Positions 49,528 through 59,089 of a DNA stretch of 64,000 bases are shown in pieces. Below the pieces are notes generated by a model. It saw only the letters and a program-made list of their open reading frames with translations. It was not told the origin of the DNA and made no database searches. This stretch comes from JAAOZP01 sp038848185 (GTDB lineage: Archaea; Thermoproteota; EX4484-205; JAAOZP01): NCBI GenBank assembly GCA_038848185.1, contig JAWCNV010000002.1, forward strand, positions 62,001 to 126,000. Direction: 5' to 3'. Each line of letters begins with the position of its first letter. Position 1 is the stretch's first letter. A program made the translations under genes and the position numbers.

Positions 49528-50064
49528 ATGGAGCTATTAGAATGGATAATAGGTAGCGAGCTTAAAAGAATAAGATTGAGCTATGATTTTGAAGAAACTT
49601 TAATCATTCCCCAAGTGGATTCTAGAAGCATTAAACTACCTGGTTTAGAAGACATTGTTATAGAGAAGGGTAGGGCAATAAGGGTTTACAGGGGGATAGC
49701 GGGTCAGCTAGCGGATTCAGGCTTAGCTAAGATAAGCGAGGAGCCTTTAACCCTTAAGGACGTAACAGCCATGAGGTGGCTTGAATCATCTGAAGATGGG
49801 CTTATCAAGCTGCCAGACCATTTCTACATAAGAGCCGCGGAACTGGTGCATACCGATAAAGGCGGTAAATCTCCAGAAATCCAAAACGATCTCCAAGAAA
49901 TACTTGACATACGGCTTAGGAAGATAGTTAAACTAGTGTTTTTAAAGGAGGCTCCTGCAAGCCTTCTGGAGAAGCTTCAGCCCGAGGAGGTTTTTCTTTA
50001 CAGTCTTTTAAGAGAAGCTTTAAACACGTGGCGCAGAAAGGTAGTGTATACGGATGGAGAGTAG
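49528..50064 (+). CDS. GINS-family replisome subunit (Gins23-like order)
   Basis: About 178 aa from the ATG at 49528; a TTG at 49513 is an alternative. Residues about 25-80 look like the small B domain (IEKGRAIRVYRGIAGQLADS). The C-terminal 90 residues are the helical A domain (LQEILDIRLRKIVKLVFLK and LQPEEVFLYSLLREAL). B before A is the Gins23-type order, with A before B being Gins51. GINS links MCM and Cdc45/GAN in the CMG helicase. It overlaps mcm by 11 bp, a very strong functional clue. Confidence 0.75.
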   Translation: MELLEWIIGSELKRIRLSYDFEETLIIPQVDSRSIKLPGLEDIVIEKGRAIRVYRGIAGQLADSGLAKISEEPLTLKDVTAMRWLESSEDGLIKLPDHFYIRAAELVHTDKGGKSPEIQNDLQEILDIRLRKIVKLVFLKEAPASLLEKLQPEEVFLYSLLREALNTWRRKVVYTDGE

Positions 50065-52117
50065 CAGGGTTAAAACAAAGGCACCTATCGAAAGCCTGTT
50101 CCTAGACTTCATACGCGGTTTTAGGGATGAAAACAAGGAAAAGAAGTATTATGATCAGATTTCCTCATTGCCATCTCTTGGAACATCCTCCATCATCATA
50201 GATTTCCAAGATATGCTTTCCTACAGTAGAGAGCTGGTTGAAGAGCTGGTTGAAAACCCTTCTGTCTTAGAGGAGATGAATAAGGTTGTCCTCTCAATCC
50301 TCAGTAGTCTTGACAAGGATTATGCTTCTAAGGTGCAGGAGGTCACTGTCAGGATCAGGGGCCTCGGAAAAAAAATATCTATAAGAGACATAAAGTCAAG
50401 CCTGCTTGGAAAACTGGTGTGTTTTGAAGGAGTTGTCGTGAGAACCTCAGAGATAAAAAGCATACTTTCGAAGGGGGTTTTCCGTTGTAAGACTTGCGAC
50501 AGAATATATGAGGAGCCCCAGACAAGCATGGTTTTAAAGGCGCCTCGCTGTGAAGAATGTGGAACAAGCAAGCTCTCCAACTTTGAGCTCCTCCAAGATC
50601 GTTCCAGATTCATGGACTACCAAGAGATAAGGGTTCAGGAGAAACCGGAGGATCTTCCGGCAGGGATCATGCCTCACAGTATAAACCTAAGGCTTACTGG
50701 AGACTTAACAGATAGGGTTAGACCTGGAGACAGGGTTCAGATAACAGGGATCGTGGTGGCAACGCCGGACAGGCATCCTGTGAAAAACTTTCAGTACAGC
50801 ACTTTCACTCTAAGCGTCGAGGTGAACTATATAGAGGCGTTGATGCAGGAGCTTGGCGAGGTTACAGTAAGCCCGGAGGAGGAGAAGAAGATCAGGGAGA
50901 TGAGTAGTGATCCATGGATATATAAGAAGATCATTCGTTCAATAGCGCCCTCTATATATGGTTTGGAAGAGGTTAAGGAGGCTGTTCTTCTCCAGATGGT
51001 CGGCGGGGTCAGAAGAACCTATCCTGACGGGGTTACTGTTAGAGGAGACATAAACCTGCTTCTCATAGGAGACCCCGGCACAGCTAAAAGCCAGCTTCTG
51101 AAATATGTTCAGAAGATAGCTCCAAGGGGGCTCTACACTTCGGGGAGAGGAGTTACGGCGGCGGGTCTTACTGCAGCTGTCGTTAGAGATAAGACAGGAA
51201 GCTTCACGCTTGAGGCTGGTGCAGTAGTGCTTGCCGACAAGGGGATAGCGGCGATAGACGAGTTTGAAAAGATGAAGGCAGAGGACAGGGTTGCAATACA
51301 TGAGTCGATGGAGCAGCAGACCGTAAGTGTAGCCAAGGGGGGAATAGTGGCGACACTGAACGCTAGGACAGCTATACTTGCTGCAGCAAACCCGAAGTAC
51401 GGTAGGTATGATGATAGTCTCAATTTCAGTGAGAACGTTGAGCTTCCTTCAACGCTGCTCTCTAGGTTCGACCTCTACTTCATAATAAAGGATAGGCCGG
51501 ATAAGGAGGCTGATGCTAAGCTGTCCGACCATATTCTGCAACTACACATGGAGGCTTACAATTATGAGGAGGAGATGATTCCTCCAGAAATGCTTAGAAA
51601 ATATTTGGCTTATTGCAAAAGAATAACTCCGAGGCTGACACCTGAGGCAACTGAGAGGATTAGGAACTTCTTCCTACAGTTGAGGAGTAGCAGCCAAGAG
51701 ACGAATGCTCCGATATCAATAACTCCGAGACATCTTGAATCACTGATAAGGCTCAGCGTTGCTAGGGCGAGGGTATTGTTGAGAGAGGAAGTTACTGTTG
51801 AGGATGCGGAGGCAGCAATAAAATTGATGAGCTACAGTCTGAATACAGCTGGCCTCGATGTCTCAACAGGGAAGATAGATGTAGATATTCTTATGACTGG
51901 AAGATCTAGAAGCAGATGGGAGAAGATACGGATAATTCTTAAGGAGATAGAGACTCTTGAAGCTGAAACCGGGAGAGCCTTGTTAAGCGAGCTCAGGAAG
52001 AGATGTGAAGAGAAGAAGATTGAGCCAGATGAGTTCTACAAGCTTATAGAGCAGATGAGGGAGCAGGGTATAATAATGCTTCCGGACGAGGAAACTGTAA
52101 GAAGAATAAGGCGTTAA
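50054..52117 (+). CDS. mcm: Replicative helicase MCM
   Basis: A 687-aa hexameric helicase. The N-terminal domain has a zinc finger CKTCDRIYEE ... RCEEC (about residues 137-160), then the OB fold. The AAA+ core has Walker A GDPGTAKSQ (about 337), Walker B IDEFEKM (about 396) and the arginine finger in LLSRFDLYF. A C-terminal winged helix closes it. Overlaps the GINS gene upstream; hel308 begins 1 bp after the stop. Confidence 0.97.
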   Translation: MESSRVKTKAPIESLFLDFIRGFRDENKEKKYYDQISSLPSLGTSSIIIDFQDMLSYSRELVEELVENPSVLEEMNKVVLSILSSLDKDYASKVQEVTVRIRGLGKKISIRDIKSSLLGKLVCFEGVVVRTSEIKSILSKGVFRCKTCDRIYEEPQTSMVLKAPRCEECGTSKLSNFELLQDRSRFMDYQEIRVQEKPEDLPAGIMPHSINLRLTGDLTDRVRPGDRVQITGIVVATPDRHPVKNFQYSTFTLSVEVNYIEALMQELGEVTVSPEEEKKIREMSSDPWIYKKIIRSIAPSIYGLEEVKEAVLLQMVGGVRRTYPDGVTVRGDINLLLIGDPGTAKSQLLKYVQKIAPRGLYTSGRGVTAAGLTAAVVRDKTGSFTLEAGAVVLADKGIAAIDEFEKMKAEDRVAIHESMEQQTVSVAKGGIVATLNARTAILAAANPKYGRYDDSLNFSENVELPSTLLSRFDLYFIIKDRPDKEADAKLSDHILQLHMEAYNYEEEMIPPEMLRKYLAYCKRITPRLTPEATERIRNFFLQLRSSSQETNAPISITPRHLESLIRLSVARARVLLREEVTVEDAEAAIKLMSYSLNTAGLDVSTGKIDVDILMTGRSRSRWEKIRIILKEIETLEAETGRALLSELRKRCEEKKIEPDEFYKLIEQMREQGIIMLPDEETVRRIRR

Positions 52118-52118
52118 A

Positions 52119-54326
52119 ATGGATTTAGAAGACCTGCCGATAAGCAATGAAGCGAGGAGCGAGCTTGTTAAAGCAGGGTTTAAAACACTTTACCCACCTC
52201 AGGAGCAGGCGATTAAAGCAGGACTATTTGAAGGAAAGAACCTACTCCTAGCAGTGCCCACAGCCTCCGGTAAAACACTGGTTGCACAGCTTGCAACGAT
52301 ACACAAGCTTGAGAATGAAGGAGGTAAAACAGTATATCTTGTTCCGCTTAGAGCAATAGCCTGGGAGAAATACGTTGACTTCAACATTCTCCGAAAGGTT
52401 GAAGGTCTAAAGGGAAAGATAAGAATAGCCTTAGCAACAGGAGATTATGATTCTAAGGCGGAGGAGCTTTCCAACTACGATGTAATCATTGCAACCTACG
52501 AGAAGTTTGACTCCATAATCAGGCATAGACCGAAGTGGATAGGCGAGGTTAACCTAGTGGTATTCGACGAAATACATTACATTGACTCCGAAGACCGAGG
52601 ACCTGGAATAGAGACATTACTATCTTTTACTAAAGCCATTCTGCCCAAAGCTCAGCTGATAGCTTTAAGCGCCACGGTTTCTAATGCTAAAGAGGTTGCA
52701 GAATGGCTTGGAGCGAAATGCATAGTATCAGACTGGAGGCCCGTCAGCCTCCGTGAAGGAGTATTCTACGATTCGAAAATCATTTTCAACGATGGAAGCG
52801 TAATTGAATTGAAGGAAGATTTCGATGAGCCCTTACACATGCTGCTATCCTATTCGCTTAAGGAGGGGGGGCAGGCCCTATTCTTCGTTGAAACTAGGAA
52901 GAAAACAGTATACTTGGCGAGAAAACTCTCATCAGTGACCTACCTACACCTCTCTGAAAGTGAAAAGGAGAAGCTTAGGAGTATTGCATCCGAGATAAGG
53001 GAAAATAGTGAGTCAGCGATAATCGGGGAAGATCTTGCGAACGTTGTTGAGAAGGGTGTGGCATTCCACCATGCTGGGCTGACAAGCTTCCAGCGTAGAA
53101 CAATTGAAAAGGCCTTTAGAGAAAGAGTTTTAAAAACAATAGCGGCAACTCCCACGCTTGCAGCGGGAGTTAACCTTCCGGCGAGAGTTGTTTGCGTAAC
53201 ATCGGTGAACAGGTTTGACCCTGAAACCCACATGAGCAACATGATACCTGTCATGGAGTATAAGCAGATGGCAGGGAGGGCTGGAAGACCCAGGTACGAT
53301 AGGTTTGGGGAGGCAGTCATCTATGCTAGGAACGAGGGCGACGTAGACTATCTTATGGCAAGATATGTGGAGTCTACCGCTGAAGCAGTAAAGTCTAAAC
53401 TTGGTCTCGGAACATATTTTTCAACCGCGATACTGGCATGCATAGCAAGTAGAATAGCCGCGGACGTTGAGAAAATACTTGAAGTCTTCAGAAACACTCT
53501 TTACCATGTTCAGAAGGGGAAAGGGGTTTCAAGTCGTGTGAAAAGGGTTCTAAATATCCTGATAGAGGACGGGCTTATCGTGGAGAGGAACGGTTTCCTT
53601 GAAGCCACGCCTCTAGGTAGAAGAATATCTGAGCTATATATATCGCCGTCGACAGGTATACTTTTCCTAAATGGTTTGAAGGCTAAGCCACGTTTCTTCA
53701 CTGAAGTAACTGGTCTCAACCTTATATGTGCGTCACCAGACATGAGGCCTAGGTTCAGCGTAACCGAGTCGACTGAAGGCTTCGTGGCAGATTTCATAGG
53801 GAGACATGAATCTGAACTCTATGTAGATATTGAAGATATTGACCCGATGGAAACCTATAAGACGATGACAGTCCTCTGGATGTGGATAAACGAGTATAGT
53901 GAGGATGACATTTATCTTAAGCTCGGCGTTGAACCGGGGGACCTCTACGCTTGCAAGGAGACAGCCCAGTGGCTAGCTTACTCAGCGAAGGAGATAGCTA
54001 GGCTGGTTAAGGATCCTGAAGCAGTTAAGAAACTTGGCGAGCTTGAGGCAAGGATAAAGCATGGTGTTAAACCGGAGCTCATCGAACTAGCATCTTCGCT
54101 TGAAGGGGTTGGAAGGGTTAGAGCAAGACGATTATACAGCCATGGTTTCAAAAGGCTTTCAGACATAGCTTCAGCAAGCGTCACCGAGCTTTCAAGGATA
54201 CCTGGAATAGGTCAGAAACTTGCTTTAAGCATTAAGAAGGAGGCCGGGGGCCTGATACATAGTGACGAATGGGAGAGCAGAGAAGAGGAAAGAGTTCAAA
54301 CCAGCCTTGGTGAATTTAATGATTAA
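52119..54326 (+). CDS. hel308: Hel308 DNA helicase
   Basis: A 735-aa Ski2-type superfamily 2 helicase. The Q motif is YPPQEQAI, Walker A VPTASGKTL (about residues 44-52), motif II DEIHYI (about 148), motif III SATVSN, motif VI QMAGRAGRP. The winged helix and ratchet domain follow. A C-terminal helix-hairpin-helix lies in LEGVGRVRARRL ... IPGIGQKLAL. It unwinds the lagging-strand side of stalled forks. Co-transcribed with mcm. Confidence 0.96.
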   Translation: MDLEDLPISNEARSELVKAGFKTLYPPQEQAIKAGLFEGKNLLLAVPTASGKTLVAQLATIHKLENEGGKTVYLVPLRAIAWEKYVDFNILRKVEGLKGKIRIALATGDYDSKAEELSNYDVIIATYEKFDSIIRHRPKWIGEVNLVVFDEIHYIDSEDRGPGIETLLSFTKAILPKAQLIALSATVSNAKEVAEWLGAKCIVSDWRPVSLREGVFYDSKIIFNDGSVIELKEDFDEPLHMLLSYSLKEGGQALFFVETRKKTVYLARKLSSVTYLHLSESEKEKLRSIASEIRENSESAIIGEDLANVVEKGVAFHHAGLTSFQRRTIEKAFRERVLKTIAATPTLAAGVNLPARVVCVTSVNRFDPETHMSNMIPVMEYKQMAGRAGRPRYDRFGEAVIYARNEGDVDYLMARYVESTAEAVKSKLGLGTYFSTAILACIASRIAADVEKILEVFRNTLYHVQKGKGVSSRVKRVLNILIEDGLIVERNGFLEATPLGRRISELYISPSTGILFLNGLKAKPRFFTEVTGLNLICASPDMRPRFSVTESTEGFVADFIGRHESELYVDIEDIDPMETYKTMTVLWMWINEYSEDDIYLKLGVEPGDLYACKETAQWLAYSAKEIARLVKDPEAVKKLGELEARIKHGVKPELIELASSLEGVGRVRARRLYSHGFKRLSDIASASVTELSRIPGIGQKLALSIKKEAGGLIHSDEWESREEERVQTSLGEFND

Positions 54327-54417
54327 AAAATTTATAATTATTAAGCATCGTTGAACTCCATCATAAAAAAGAAGTCAAAAATATTGTCGTGTATTATCAA
54401 CACTTTTTAGAATTAGG

Positions 54418-54430
54418 TTAAATAAATACA
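54418..54430 (+). promoter_or_regulatory. TATA-like box of the cdvA-like gene
   Basis: ttaaataaataca is centred about 27 bp ahead of the ATG at 54450. It shows that the gene is transcribed separately from mcm-hel308. Confidence 0.55.
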
Positions 54431-54449
54431 TCCTAGAAAAATCCGGATA

Positions 54450-55169
54450 ATGGATAGTAGCAGGATTCTAGGCCTACCGGTTAAAGATGTTTATGACAGA
54501 GAGATAGGGACTCTGGTGGGTTTCGAAATAGATTCCAGAGGCATGCCTTCAAACTTCTTCATAATGATGCCTAACGGTAGCTTCATCAAGGTTGAAGGAG
54601 AGGCTGTTGAAGCAGGGAAAGACTATGTCCTGGTGAAGAACTTCTGGAAGATTAAGGCGGAGAACCTGATAAGAGGTGTGGAGATAACGAGGAGAAGGAT
54701 CGATGCGCTTGAAAATCTTAGGCAGGAACACCAGATACCTATAAACGTCTATGACGAGCTTAAGGCGACATACATCAGAGATATGAGTGAGCTTAACAAT
54801 AAGATGGTTGAACTCGTTTCAGAGCTTAACAAGATTCAGGGGGAGCTTAAAAACAGGCTGGATACGCTTACTAAAGTAAGGTCGATAAATAGGGTTCAGC
54901 TTTCAACAGGTGAGGTTGATGAGATAAGCTATAAGGCTGCTGAAACAATGATAGAAGCCAGCCTAGATATAACTCTTCTCGAGATAAAGGAGACAGAGTC
55001 AATACTAGCTAGGTTGAAGAGTCTTAAACAAAGAATATCTCCGGAAGCAGTGACGCCTCAGAGGGTAAGCAATTTCGTGGAATTGTTAAGATCACTTAAC
55101 ACTAGTAAGCAGCAGAATGCTGACAGCCCGCTTGTTGTAAGGCTTCAAAGCGTTATGCAGAGCCAGTAA
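54450..55169 (+). CDS. cdvA: CdvA-like PRC-barrel/coiled-coil cell-division protein
   Basis: A 239-aa protein. Residues about 5-70 form a PRC barrel (GLPVKDVYDREIGTLVGFEI). Residues about 75-200 form long coiled coils. A short tail of about 25 residues follows, where CdvA carries the ESCRT-III/CdvB-binding segment. Domain order and length match CdvA of Crenarchaeota and Thaumarchaeota, which recruits CdvB at the division site. CdvB and CdvC are not in the window. Other PRC-barrel coiled-coil proteins exist, so the name is likely but not certain. Confidence 0.7.
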   Translation: MDSSRILGLPVKDVYDREIGTLVGFEIDSRGMPSNFFIMMPNGSFIKVEGEAVEAGKDYVLVKNFWKIKAENLIRGVEITRRRIDALENLRQEHQIPINVYDELKATYIRDMSELNNKMVELVSELNKIQGELKNRLDTLTKVRSINRVQLSTGEVDEISYKAAETMIEASLDITLLEIKETESILARLKSLKQRISPEAVTPQRVSNFVELLRSLNTSKQQNADSPLVVRLQSVMQSQ

Positions 55170-55239
55170 AAACCAGTGGACTGGAAGAACGGGAGTTTCT
55201 CGTGGAGGAGCCTCTAGTCAGGTCTATTATCTTTTCAGA

Positions 55240-56247
55240 CTACAATCCTTCTGGGCCGATGTAGACAGTGTCCTCAGTTTCAGGGCCAGTGCTCACTATC
55301 GTCACTGGGACACCCGTCTCATCCTGGATCTTCCTAAGGAAGCTTAAACATTCCTTTGAAAGCGATTCTATTCTTCTGGTGTGAGAACATTCTGGAAACA
55401 AAATGTCCAGCTTCGTCACAGCTATTTGAGTAGCTCCGTTTATCCTAGCTGCACGTTTAGCCATCTCGAAGTTGAATGGTGCAGCTCTCCGCAATCTTCC
55501 GGTGACTGTCCCCCTCTCTACGAAACCCTTCTTCTCAGCCTCCTCAGGCGTCATCTCGCCTTCCAGAGGCCCCTTCCCAACCCTCGTCACAAAGCTTTTC
55601 AAAACGAGCAGAACATCGTCAACCCTCTTTGGACCTACGCCGACCTCGCTGCAAACTGCTGAAGCAGTAGTATCCCTCCCAGTCACATAAGGGTACGTTC
55701 CGTGGTATAGGCTTAGGTAGAACCCCTGTGTCCCTTCTAGATGTACGGTCTCATCCTTGTCTAAAGCGGAATTAACTTCTTCAGCAACATCAGTAACATA
55801 GCGGCTTAACTCAGGAACATCCCTGACGAGCCTAGCCCTCCTAGCAACCCTGTCGACCAAAGCTGGAGATACACCTGTTCCAGTGGTCCCTATGAATTCT
55901 TTGAAGAAACTGTTGCTCCTGTCAGCCTCAATATGCTTCTCATCGATCACAGATGCTCCTCCGTCTATGAAAACCCTCCCGTCAACCCTGAGCGACCTAA
56001 CCTCTTCCATGAAAACCCTTGGATCCACATTTGCACCAGCACCTATCAACAACCTTGTTTCAGGAACGAGGAAGGAGCAGGGCACTATCCTAAGCTTATA
56101 CGTTACCCCCCTATAAACCACTGTGTGGCCAGCGTTAACTGAGCCTACTCGAACAGTTATCCTTGGGTGCTCTTTCAAGGCGAGGAATGCGGCGACCTTA
56201 CCCTTTCCCTCGTCTCCGAAGAAGCCGCTGCAGATTACTGTCAGCAT
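55240..56247 (-). CDS. purA: Adenylosuccinate synthetase
   Basis: A 335-aa GTP-dependent enzyme joining IMP and aspartate. N-terminal GFFGDEGKGKVAAFLA carries the phosphate-binding loop. NAGHTV, IGTTGTGVSPAL and EGTQGFYLSLYHGTYPYVT are PurA landmarks. It is about 100 residues shorter than bacterial PurA (about 430), as is usual for archaeal short forms. Confidence 0.95.
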   Translation of the reverse strand: MLTVICSGFFGDEGKGKVAAFLALKEHPRITVRVGSVNAGHTVVYRGVTYKLRIVPCSFLVPETRLLIGAGANVDPRVFMEEVRSLRVDGRVFIDGGASVIDEKHIEADRSNSFFKEFIGTTGTGVSPALVDRVARRARLVRDVPELSRYVTDVAEEVNSALDKDETVHLEGTQGFYLSLYHGTYPYVTGRDTTASAVCSEVGVGPKRVDDVLLVLKSFVTRVGKGPLEGEMTPEEAEKKGFVERGTVTGRLRRAAPFNFEMAKRAARINGATQIAVTKLDILFPECSHTRRIESLSKECLSFLRKIQDETGVPVTIVSTGPETEDTVYIGPEGL

Positions 56248-56335
56248 TCTTCAACACGCTCACCCTTAAAATATGGGTGGTATTAAGCTTTCCCTAGGAA
56301 AAGCTTAAGCAACCAGCCTAATAGTATCATTCGGG

Positions 56336-57064
56336 TTGACTGTGATAAAAATTGGTTGCTGCGGGTTTCCAGTCTCTATGCAGAAATATTTCTCTGAGTT
56401 CAGCCTTGTCGAAACCCAGTCGACTTTCTACAAGCTTCCTGAGATCAAAACAGTTGAAAGATGGAGAAGCCAAGCCTCAGAGAACTTTGAGTTCACAGTG
56501 AAGGCTTGGCAGGGAATCACGCATCCTTCTGATAGCCCCACATGGAAGAGAAGCGGGCTTAAGAAACTTGACCTCAGGGACTATGGAAACTTTAATCCTT
56601 CCAAGAAGACTTTTGAAGCATGGGAGAAAACACTGGAGGTTGTGAAGAGCCTTAATGCAAGAATAGCCGTATTCCAGACCCCGCCAAGCTTCAACCCTTC
56701 TCCTAGAAACATCAGTAACATGAGGAATTTCTTCAAGGAAATAGATAGGGAAGGAGTCAGGCTTGCTTGGGAGCCGCGTGGAGAATGGTTGGAGAAGAAT
56801 AGTTTAACTAAGAAAATTCTTGAGGAGCTTGAGTTGATACATGTAGTAGACCCGTTCTGGGATCATCCTCTTACAGTAGGAGTATATTACTTTAGGCTTC
56901 ACGGGCTTGGGAAACGCTACAACTACAGATATGAGTATAATATTGAAGACCTGAAAAATCTTAAGACGCTGGTAGAAGAACTTGAAGACGCTGAAGAAGT
57001 CTACGTTCTGTTCAACAATATGAAGATGTATGATTCTGCAAAGATTTTCTCTAGAATTATTTAG
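56336..57064 (+). CDS. DUF72-family protein
   Basis: A 242-aa TIM-barrel-like protein. It begins KIGCCGFPVSMQKYF; a stretch SLVETQSTFYKLPEIKTVERW is the DUF72 hallmark in two parts. AWEPRGEW and RLHG(LG) follow at later strands. The family is found in bacteria and archaea; activity is unknown. TTG start. It overlaps the convergent cca by 8 bp. Confidence 0.9.
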   Translation: MTVIKIGCCGFPVSMQKYFSEFSLVETQSTFYKLPEIKTVERWRSQASENFEFTVKAWQGITHPSDSPTWKRSGLKKLDLRDYGNFNPSKKTFEAWEKTLEVVKSLNARIAVFQTPPSFNPSPRNISNMRNFFKEIDREGVRLAWEPRGEWLEKNSLTKKILEELELIHVVDPFWDHPLTVGVYYFRLHGLGKRYNYRYEYNIEDLKNLKTLVEELEDAEEVYVLFNNMKMYDSAKIFSRII

Positions 57065-58463
57065 AAACCCATGGGAAAAGACTGATGCATCTCTCCAAGA
57101 ATGAGAGATAATTCGCGTCTTCAACAGCATCTACAATGCTCTCTCCTGAGCGTATAGTAGATTCTGAGAGTTTTTTAACAATATTCTCCGGAAAGCCTTT
57201 AAGGAATTCGCTTGAAGAGAAGGATTTTAGTATAACCTCCTTAGCATCCTTCGCCTTAGGCTTCAATACGGTCCACCATCTACCGTTCCTCGGGAAAGGC
57301 TGAATCAAAGTCCTCTCATTACCCAAGTATGTTTCTACGAACTGGGGCACGTTGCTACTGAAATATGGTGGGCCCATATGAATAACAGCAGCCTGTTTCT
57401 CAATCTCCTCAAGCATGAAGATCAGAACAATATTTTTCTCCTCGTCGCTCCAAGCCTTCTCCATCAGAACGCTGAACTCATTCTCCTCGAGATAGTTGCC
57501 TAGTCTTGAAAGCAGCCTATAGGCTTGCCCCCACATTATGTCAGGGATAGTTGTCCAAACAGGTATTGTAACCGAGATCATATTGAGTCCCCTACTCCTA
57601 ATAATTTCTTTCAATCCGGTTTTAGAAGCAGGGTAAACAGGGTAGAAGAACTCTACAGATGGTTTTTCAAGCATCATGTGAGAAGCGTATTGCGTTATGC
57701 TGAGGCTCTCACCGCTTACTGCTGCAGCCACGTTCCTAAGCTCGTCTACAGGGTCTATTACGCAGAGCAAGCTACCACGAGCCCTTCTAGCAAGCTCCTC
57801 CTCTCTACCCCTGTAAAGCTCACCCGGATCCAGCGTTAAAGGAGGCTTAAAAGACTTCATAGCCTCCAGGGTCTTCACAAATCCTCCAAAAGAATAAACT
57901 AGCAGCTCAACTAGGAAACCGCTGAAACCCCTTGTCTTTATCTCAGCACCATAAACCCCTATTCCCTTGAAGAACCTTTTTAGTAGACGAGCCTCATCCC
58001 TCATCTCTAAGCTTAGCTTCTCCTTCACGAACTCCGTGTGAAAAACAGTCCTATCAGTAGCACTCCTATAGAATCCTTTCTCAACCTTGTAGCAGGGCAC
58101 GACATCTATATTAATGCCGTCAACCTTGACTGTTATGTAAGGGTGCTCCGCAAACCTGAGCCTACATTTCTCAGGACCAAATATCCTCTTAACGTTCTCT
58201 ATCAGCGTATTCCCCATCTCTTCTTTTCTCCAACCAACCGGGAACCTTATGAAAACATCTGCATCAGTTTCTCCACTCAGCCAAGTACCCTTCGCTATTG
58301 ATCCCTCGATAAGCACATCAGCCTCAGGCTCCAACTTCTTAAACTCATCCCTTAGAGTTAAAACAGTATTTGAGAGAACCCTGTTAACCTTCTCCTCCTC
58401 CGCCTGGCTTGGCTTAACTCTTTTCAAAACCTCCTGAATAACCTCCTGAAGACTATTTGACAT
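57057..58463 (-). CDS. cca: Class I CCA-adding tRNA nucleotidyltransferase
   Basis: A 468-aa archaeal CCA enzyme that adds or repairs the 3' CCA of tRNAs. The polymerase-beta-type active site is LIEGSIAKGTWLSGETDADVF in two parts with GS and DxD. IDVVPCYKV supplies the third carboxylate. Length is typical for class I. It is needed for the tRNA-Pro in this window, whose gene does not encode CCA. Confidence 0.96.
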   Translation of the reverse strand: MSNSLQEVIQEVLKRVKPSQAEEEKVNRVLSNTVLTLRDEFKKLEPEADVLIEGSIAKGTWLSGETDADVFIRFPVGWRKEEMGNTLIENVKRIFGPEKCRLRFAEHPYITVKVDGINIDVVPCYKVEKGFYRSATDRTVFHTEFVKEKLSLEMRDEARLLKRFFKGIGVYGAEIKTRGFSGFLVELLVYSFGGFVKTLEAMKSFKPPLTLDPGELYRGREEELARRARGSLLCVIDPVDELRNVAAAVSGESLSITQYASHMMLEKPSVEFFYPVYPASKTGLKEIIRSRGLNMISVTIPVWTTIPDIMWGQAYRLLSRLGNYLEENEFSVLMEKAWSDEEKNIVLIFMLEEIEKQAAVIHMGPPYFSSNVPQFVETYLGNERTLIQPFPRNGRWWTVLKPKAKDAKEVILKSFSSSEFLKGFPENIVKKLSESTIRSGESIVDAVEDANYLSFLERCISLFPWVSK

Positions 58464-58485
58464 ATATTACTGATATAGACGCGTG

Positions 58486-59037
58486 TTAATCAATTTTTTC
58501 CCATAGGGTCTCGTAGACAGGGCCCCGCGGTGTCAGAGTGCTCTTCTTAAGCCTGAGCCTGCTGGTAAGCGTTTCTCCTATCAGAATATCCCCGTTACTC
58601 TTAATAAAGAGGGTAAGCCTGTCAATATTCGTACGGCTTCTTACCCTCGCAAGAGTAAGATGTGGTGAGAACTCCTCGTCCATCTTTAAGCCGACTCGAG
58701 ATAATGCTTCAGAAACCTGCCTAGCTCTTTCAACAAGCTCTACCGCTCCCCTACCAACCTTTGCGAAGACAACCCTCGGTTGCGATACGGTGGGGAAAGC
58801 CCCTAGACCCCTAAGCTCTATTTCAACAGGGGCTCCCTTAACGGTGAAAAGGCTTTCAGAAACCCTGTTAACCATGCTTTCATGAACATCCCCTATGAAG
58901 AAGAGTGTTAAGTGAAGTATCTTAGCATCCACAGGCTTCAGGTCAGCCCGGGTTTCAAACATCCTCCTCTGAATTTCAGATATCCTCTTACTCACATTCT
59001 CATCTTCAACATCCATTGAAACAAATAGCCTTACCAT
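58486..59037 (-). CDS. thpR: RNA 2',3'-cyclic phosphodiesterase
   Basis: A 183-aa two-histidine phosphoesterase. Both HxTx motifs are intact: HLTLFFIG (about residue 42) and HLTLARVR (about 127). The frame is open to 59565, but that part mirrors the opposite-strand kinase gene; the ATG at 59037 (MVRLFVSMDVED) matches the family N-terminus. It hydrolyses 2',3'-cyclic phosphates on RNA and was formerly called 2'-5' RNA ligase. Follows cca's operon position with 22 bp between. Confidence 0.92.
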   Translation of the reverse strand: MVRLFVSMDVEDENVSKRISEIQRRMFETRADLKPVDAKILHLTLFFIGDVHESMVNRVSESLFTVKGAPVEIELRGLGAFPTVSQPRVVFAKVGRGAVELVERARQVSEALSRVGLKMDEEFSPHLTLARVRSRTNIDRLTLFIKSNGDILIGETLTSRLRLKKSTLTPRGPVYETLWEKID

Positions 59038-59089
59038 CCTGAAACCCCTTGAGCGAGAATTTATATACCTTATCATCTGCCTGAAACGA

